Source of the DNA: Streptomyces sp. CA-210063
Lineage (GTDB): Bacteria; Actinomycetota; Actinomycetes; Streptomycetales; Streptomycetaceae
DNA length: 64,000 bases
Assembly (NCBI RefSeq): GCF_024612015.1
Contig: NZ_CP102512.1
Span: 7,626,001-7,690,000, forward strand
Reading direction: 5' to 3'
Shown: in pieces, positions 61,879-64,000 of the stretch
Layout: each line of letters opens with the position of its first letter
Numbering within the stretch: position 1 is the first letter of the stretch
Notes under the pieces: generated by a model
Told to the model about the DNA's origin: nothing
Seen by the model: the letters and a program-made list of their open reading frames with translations, nothing else
Database searches by the model: none
Position numbers and translations under genes: made by a program

Positions 61879-62937
61879 TCACTCGCCCTTGGCCCCCGTG
61901 AGCCCGCCCACCTGGCTCAGGAACTTCACCTGCTGGTCCGACTCCGTCTTCGCCGGATCGAGCACCGCCTGGTTGTTCACGAACTCCAGCGTCAGCGACT
62001 CCTTGGGCTCGCCCGTCATCAGCGCCCGGACGGCCGCGTCGTTGACGGGGATGTCCACGCCCTGCGCGGCGGTCTGCTTCTGGTAGTGGCGGGTGGTGAA
62101 GAAGACCAGCGCCCCGCCGTCCGTGGTGCGCAGACCGACCGGCGCGTAGTCGCCGTTGGTCAGGGCCTCGTCGATGTACTGCCGTGCCAGGCCCGGCTTC
62201 CGCTCGTTCTGCTGGCGTTCGGAGCGCTCCTCGGAGGTGTACGGGCCGTCCGCGAAGAGGGCGCTGTCCTCCTTCAGATACGTCACGTACTTGTCGGGCA
62301 ACTCGGCGGGTGTGACGGAGAGTTCGGGGTCGTCCGGCGTGACCACCTGGGCGTAGCCGTTCTCGTCCTTCTTGAACTCCGGCACGTCGGCGGCGGGCAC
62401 GATCGTGAGGAAGGACACCTCCCACAGATCGGTGAGGCCGTCCCGGGTGAAGACGAACAGCCAACGGTCCGTCGCGTTGCCCTTGTTGGCGGCGGCGTCG
62501 GCCACGAACCAGCGCGGCCAGGCCGCCTTCTCGGGGATCGTGTACGTGACGTCGGTCAGCTTCAGCGCGACATGGTTCGGGTTGCCGCTCGGGTTGATCT
62601 TCGCGCCCGAGCGGAGCTTGCCGCCGTCGATGTCGGCGAGCGCGCCGGTGACCCGGGAGGCGTCCTGGGACTGGTCGTACTCCTTGTCCGCCTTGTTGTA
62701 CGCGGTGGTGAAGTCCTTCAGCGCCCGCGCCGCCTCCGCCTGTGTCGCCGTAGGCACGATCTCCAGGTCGCCGCGGACCACCACACACCCGCTCGCCGTC
62801 AACGACAGCGCCGTCACCGCCGTGGTCAGCAGCGCGCCACGGCCGTACGCACGCAGTCCGAGGAACCTCCCGCGTGTACGAACCGGACGAACCTCACGAA
62901 GCCTTCGTGGGCTCCGAACCCCGCGAACCCTGCTCAT
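61879..62937 (-). CDS. Putative lipoprotein downstream of efeU
   Basis: A 352-aa protein with an N-terminal basic region and a lipoprotein signal (LLTTAVTALSLTASGC, lipobox ending in Cys at about residue 51). The mature part is mixed alpha/beta (ARALKDFTTAYNKADKEYDQ, then VALKLTDVTYTIPEKAAWPRWFVAD and TRDGLTDLWEVSFLTIV). I do not recognise a named family. ATG 62937 lies inside the efeU reading frame, overlapping its end by 44 bp; no better start is seen downstream before the signal. It was probably transcribed together with efeU, so the break in efeU may affect it. Confidence 0.7.
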   Translation of the reverse strand: MSRVRGVRSPRRLREVRPVRTRGRFLGLRAYGRGALLTTAVTALSLTASGCVVVRGDLEIVPTATQAEAARALKDFTTAYNKADKEYDQSQDASRVTGALADIDGGKLRSGAKINPSGNPNHVALKLTDVTYTIPEKAAWPRWFVADAAANKGNATDRWLFVFTRDGLTDLWEVSFLTIVPAADVPEFKKDENGYAQVVTPDDPELSVTPAELPDKYVTYLKEDSALFADGPYTSEERSERQQNERKPGLARQYIDEALTNGDYAPVGLRTTDGGALVFFTTRHYQKQTAAQGVDIPVNDAAVRALMTGEPKESLTLEFVNNQAVLDPAKTESDQQVKFLSQVGGLTGAKGE

Positions 62938-63112
62938 CAGGAATCTTCACCTTCCCCTTCCCGGAGGCGAACCCTACCGGGGCGAGGAACAGCGCGAGCG
63001 TCGGGATCAGATACAGGAGCCAGACCGTGACTTGGAGGACCGTCGGGTCGGGCTGGAAGTTGAAGACGCCCTTCAGGAGGGTGCCGTACCAGCTGTCCGG
63101 CCGGGGTGAGTG
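62894..63112 (-). pseudogene. efeU: C-terminal part of disrupted efeU (FTR1-type iron permease)
   Basis: The minus strand reads SWYGTLLKGVFNFQPDPTVL, then QVTVWLLYLIPTLALFLAP and a short charged tail, the last membrane helix and C-terminus of FTR1/EfeU iron permeases. The N-terminal fragment lies at 63686-63730 (VFANYLIGLREGPEAS). Between them about 570 bp of unrelated DNA replaces the central helices, including the REXXE iron motifs. The frame runs on upstream through the inserted DNA, so any product would be a fusion without transport function. Confidence 0.85.
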
Positions 63113-63131
63113 CCCGCTACCGCGTAGCGGG
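63113..63131. repeat. Hairpin at the end of an IS200/IS605-type fragment
   Basis: CCCGCTA (63113-63119) and TAGCGGG (63125-63131) form a perfect 7-bp stem with a 5-nt loop (CCGCG), exactly where the efeU sequence stops matching. Such subterminal hairpins mark the ends of IS200/IS605 elements. Confidence 0.55.
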
Positions 63132-63159
63132 ACAGGGGTGGCCGAATCGCCTTCAGGCC

Positions 63160-63286
63160 GATCCGGCGTCCCGGAGGACTCGACTGCTCGCCGCAAGTAC
63201 CACAGCATCTGTCCGTGTGCGGAGCGCCCGTCACGCTCGGCAGCGGCCTTGATGGCGGCGTGCAGGTCGTCGGGGAGCCGGAGGTT
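63160..63286 (-). pseudogene. Ribbon-helix-helix (Arc-type) gene fragment
   Basis: The minus strand reads NLRLPDDLHAAIKAAAERDG, then SAHGQMLWYLRRAVESS, a clear Arc/CopG-type ribbon-helix-helix domain. No start codon lies before NLRLPDD; upstream the frame enters the antisense of the tnpB fragment, so the gene lost its start at a junction near 63290. It reads in frame into the efeU tail. Confidence 0.65.
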
Positions 63287-63290
63287 GCAG

Positions 63291-63683
63291 ATGCTGCTGC
63301 ACTGCGCGCACGCCCGGTACGTATGGAACCTGGCGGTCGAGCAGCACTCGCACTGGAAGTCGGGCCGGAAGTCCGCGCCCGGTTTCGCCGAGCAGTGCCG
63401 TCAGCTCACCGCGGCCCGGCGCGACAGCGAATGGCTTGGTTCGGGAAACGCCGACGTGCAGCAGCAGGCGCTGAGGGACTTCGCCAATGCCAGGAACGCC
63501 CGCTTCATGTCCGGGTTCGGTGAGCCGACCTGGCGCAGGAAGTACCGGCACGAGGGCTTCCGCGTCATCGGCACCGACCGGGTGCCCGAGTACGAGACGG
63601 ACGGCGACCCGAAGCTGAACCCGAAGACCGGCAAACAGGTCATGGGCCGGTCGGCGGTGGTGCAGAAGCTCAACCGGCGGTGA
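63291..63683 (+). pseudogene. Truncated TnpB-type protein (IS200/IS605 family)
   Basis: A fragment of about 130 codons with LLHCAHARYVWNLAVEQHSHW, FAEQCRQLTAARRDSEWL, DVQQQALRDFANARNARF, and FRVIGTDRVPEYETDGDPK, typical of TnpB/OrfB near its N-terminus. The first 20-25 residues and the whole catalytic RuvC part with the zinc ribbon are missing, with a stop after AVVQKLNRR. It is a relic inside efeU, with an end hairpin at 63113. No TnpA or transposition ends on the far side were found, so it cannot move on its own. Confidence 0.8.
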
Positions 63684-63685
63684 CT

Positions 63686-63730
63686 GGCCTCCGGGCCCTC
63701 CCGCAGACCGATCAGATAGTTCGCGAACAC
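63686..63730 (-). pseudogene. efeU: N-terminal part of disrupted efeU
   Basis: GTG 63730 opens VFANYLIGLREGPEAS, matching the conserved start of FTR1/EfeU permeases (first helix and GLREG-EAS motif), and then runs into the tnpB fragment. It is separated from its C-terminal part by about 570 bp. The 60 bp between it and the ABC ATPase gene hold no other gene. Confidence 0.75.
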
Positions 63731-63791
63731 GGCCGAGCAGGACCGGATCACGGTGGCTCAAAACAGTCCCCATGCTCCGGTCGAGAGCAGG

Positions 63792-64000
63792 TCAAGAACC
63801 CCGTTTCGGTGTGATCAGGACATCGCCGGTCCGCGGATGCGGGAACACCTCGACCGGCTGCCGGTACACCTCCGACAGCAACTCCTCCTCGAAGACCACC
63901 GCCGGCGGCCCGTCCGCCGCGATCCGCCCGTCGCGCAGTACGGCCACCCGGTCCGCGTGAGCCGCCGCCAGCCCGAGGTCGTGCAGGACGACGACCACCG
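63792..64000 (-). CDS. ABC transporter ATPase, heme/siderophore type (C-terminal end, continues past right edge)
   Basis: The last 68 residues of an ABC ATPase: LHDLGLAAAHADRVAVLRDG (D-loop/H-motif region) and a C-terminal tail with EELLSEVYRQPVEVFPHPRTGDV, similar to heme-transport ATPases of the HmuV type. Walker A and the signature motif lie beyond the window. Next to efeU it suggests an iron or heme uptake locus. The substrate assignment is an inference from the tail and the neighbours. Confidence 0.75.
   Translation of the reverse strand, partial: VVVVLHDLGLAAAHADRVAVLRDGRIAADGPPAVVFEEELLSEVYRQPVEVFPHPRTGDVLITPKRGS

Noticed and set aside
1..64000. CRISPR array, tRNA, rRNA, integrase or att site
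   Set aside because: No regularly spaced repeats, cloverleaf sequences, rRNA stretches, integrase gene or tRNA-end duplication were seen.

Overview
The window is actinobacterial chromosome and almost certainly Streptomyces. GC is high (about 70%), third codon positions are strongly G/C, GTG starts are common (with one TTG and one probable CTG), genes are often joined by ATGA/GTGA overlaps, and typical Streptomyces families appear (DUF397 with a DUF5753 regulator, DUF6879, DUF6243, mycothiol-dependent isomerase, F420-dependent LLM oxidoreductase, GH43 enzymes with CBM13/CBM42). No rRNA, tRNA, CRISPR array or integrase was seen. All calls rest on reading motifs in the sequence; nothing was searched against a database.

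Region 1 (1-36 kb) is a defence island built on a type 2 BREX (Pgl) locus. All six core genes lie on the minus strand, in transcription order pglW, pglX, pglY, pglZ, brxD, brxHI; brxHI runs off the left edge. The order is interrupted twice. Between pglZ and brxD sits a plus-strand pair: a DUF262 (GmrSD/BrxU-like) protein and a CBS-pair protein with a C-terminal HEPN motif. Between pglX and pglY sits about 6.5 kb of accessory genes: a DUF234-type fragment, a DUF6879 pair, a two-gene module (a small Bell-like protein and an NB-ARC/TPR protein sharing an amyloid-like motif), a DUF5753 regulator with its DUF397 partner, and a SpoIIE-type HATPase. Right of pglW come a two-helix membrane peptide, HsdM and HsdS without HsdR, a three-domain PUA-like/SBD-like/HNH nuclease, a Beta family protein, and a PD-(D/E)XK-like/DUF2075 helicase. 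The island ends at a decayed NarL-type response regulator.

Region 2 (36-48 kb) is ordinary chromosome: a mycothiol-dependent isomerase, a secreted PD40 propeller protein, an LLM oxidoreductase, two secreted GH43 arabinan-degrading enzymes in tandem behind a palindromic site, a NarL-type two-component system, and an MMPL transporter.

Region 3 (48-62 kb) holds metabolic and housekeeping genes: MazG-like, DoxX, NTF2-like, aldo/keto reductase, SDR with an internal coding minisatellite, Tat-exported PhoD phosphatase, Gfo/Idh/MocA oxidoreductase, Bcr/CflA exporter coupled to a serine hydrolase through a CTGA overlap, a VapBC-type toxin-antitoxin pair with a 9-3-9 palindrome, Rsm22, GNAT, a frameshifted DUF6243 gene, TetR, and a prim-pol-like protein.

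Region 4 (62-64 kb) is an iron/heme uptake locus in decay: a lipoprotein, then an efeU permease gene split by a fragment carrying a hairpin, an RHH gene piece and a truncated tnpB, then the end of an ABC ATPase gene at the right edge.
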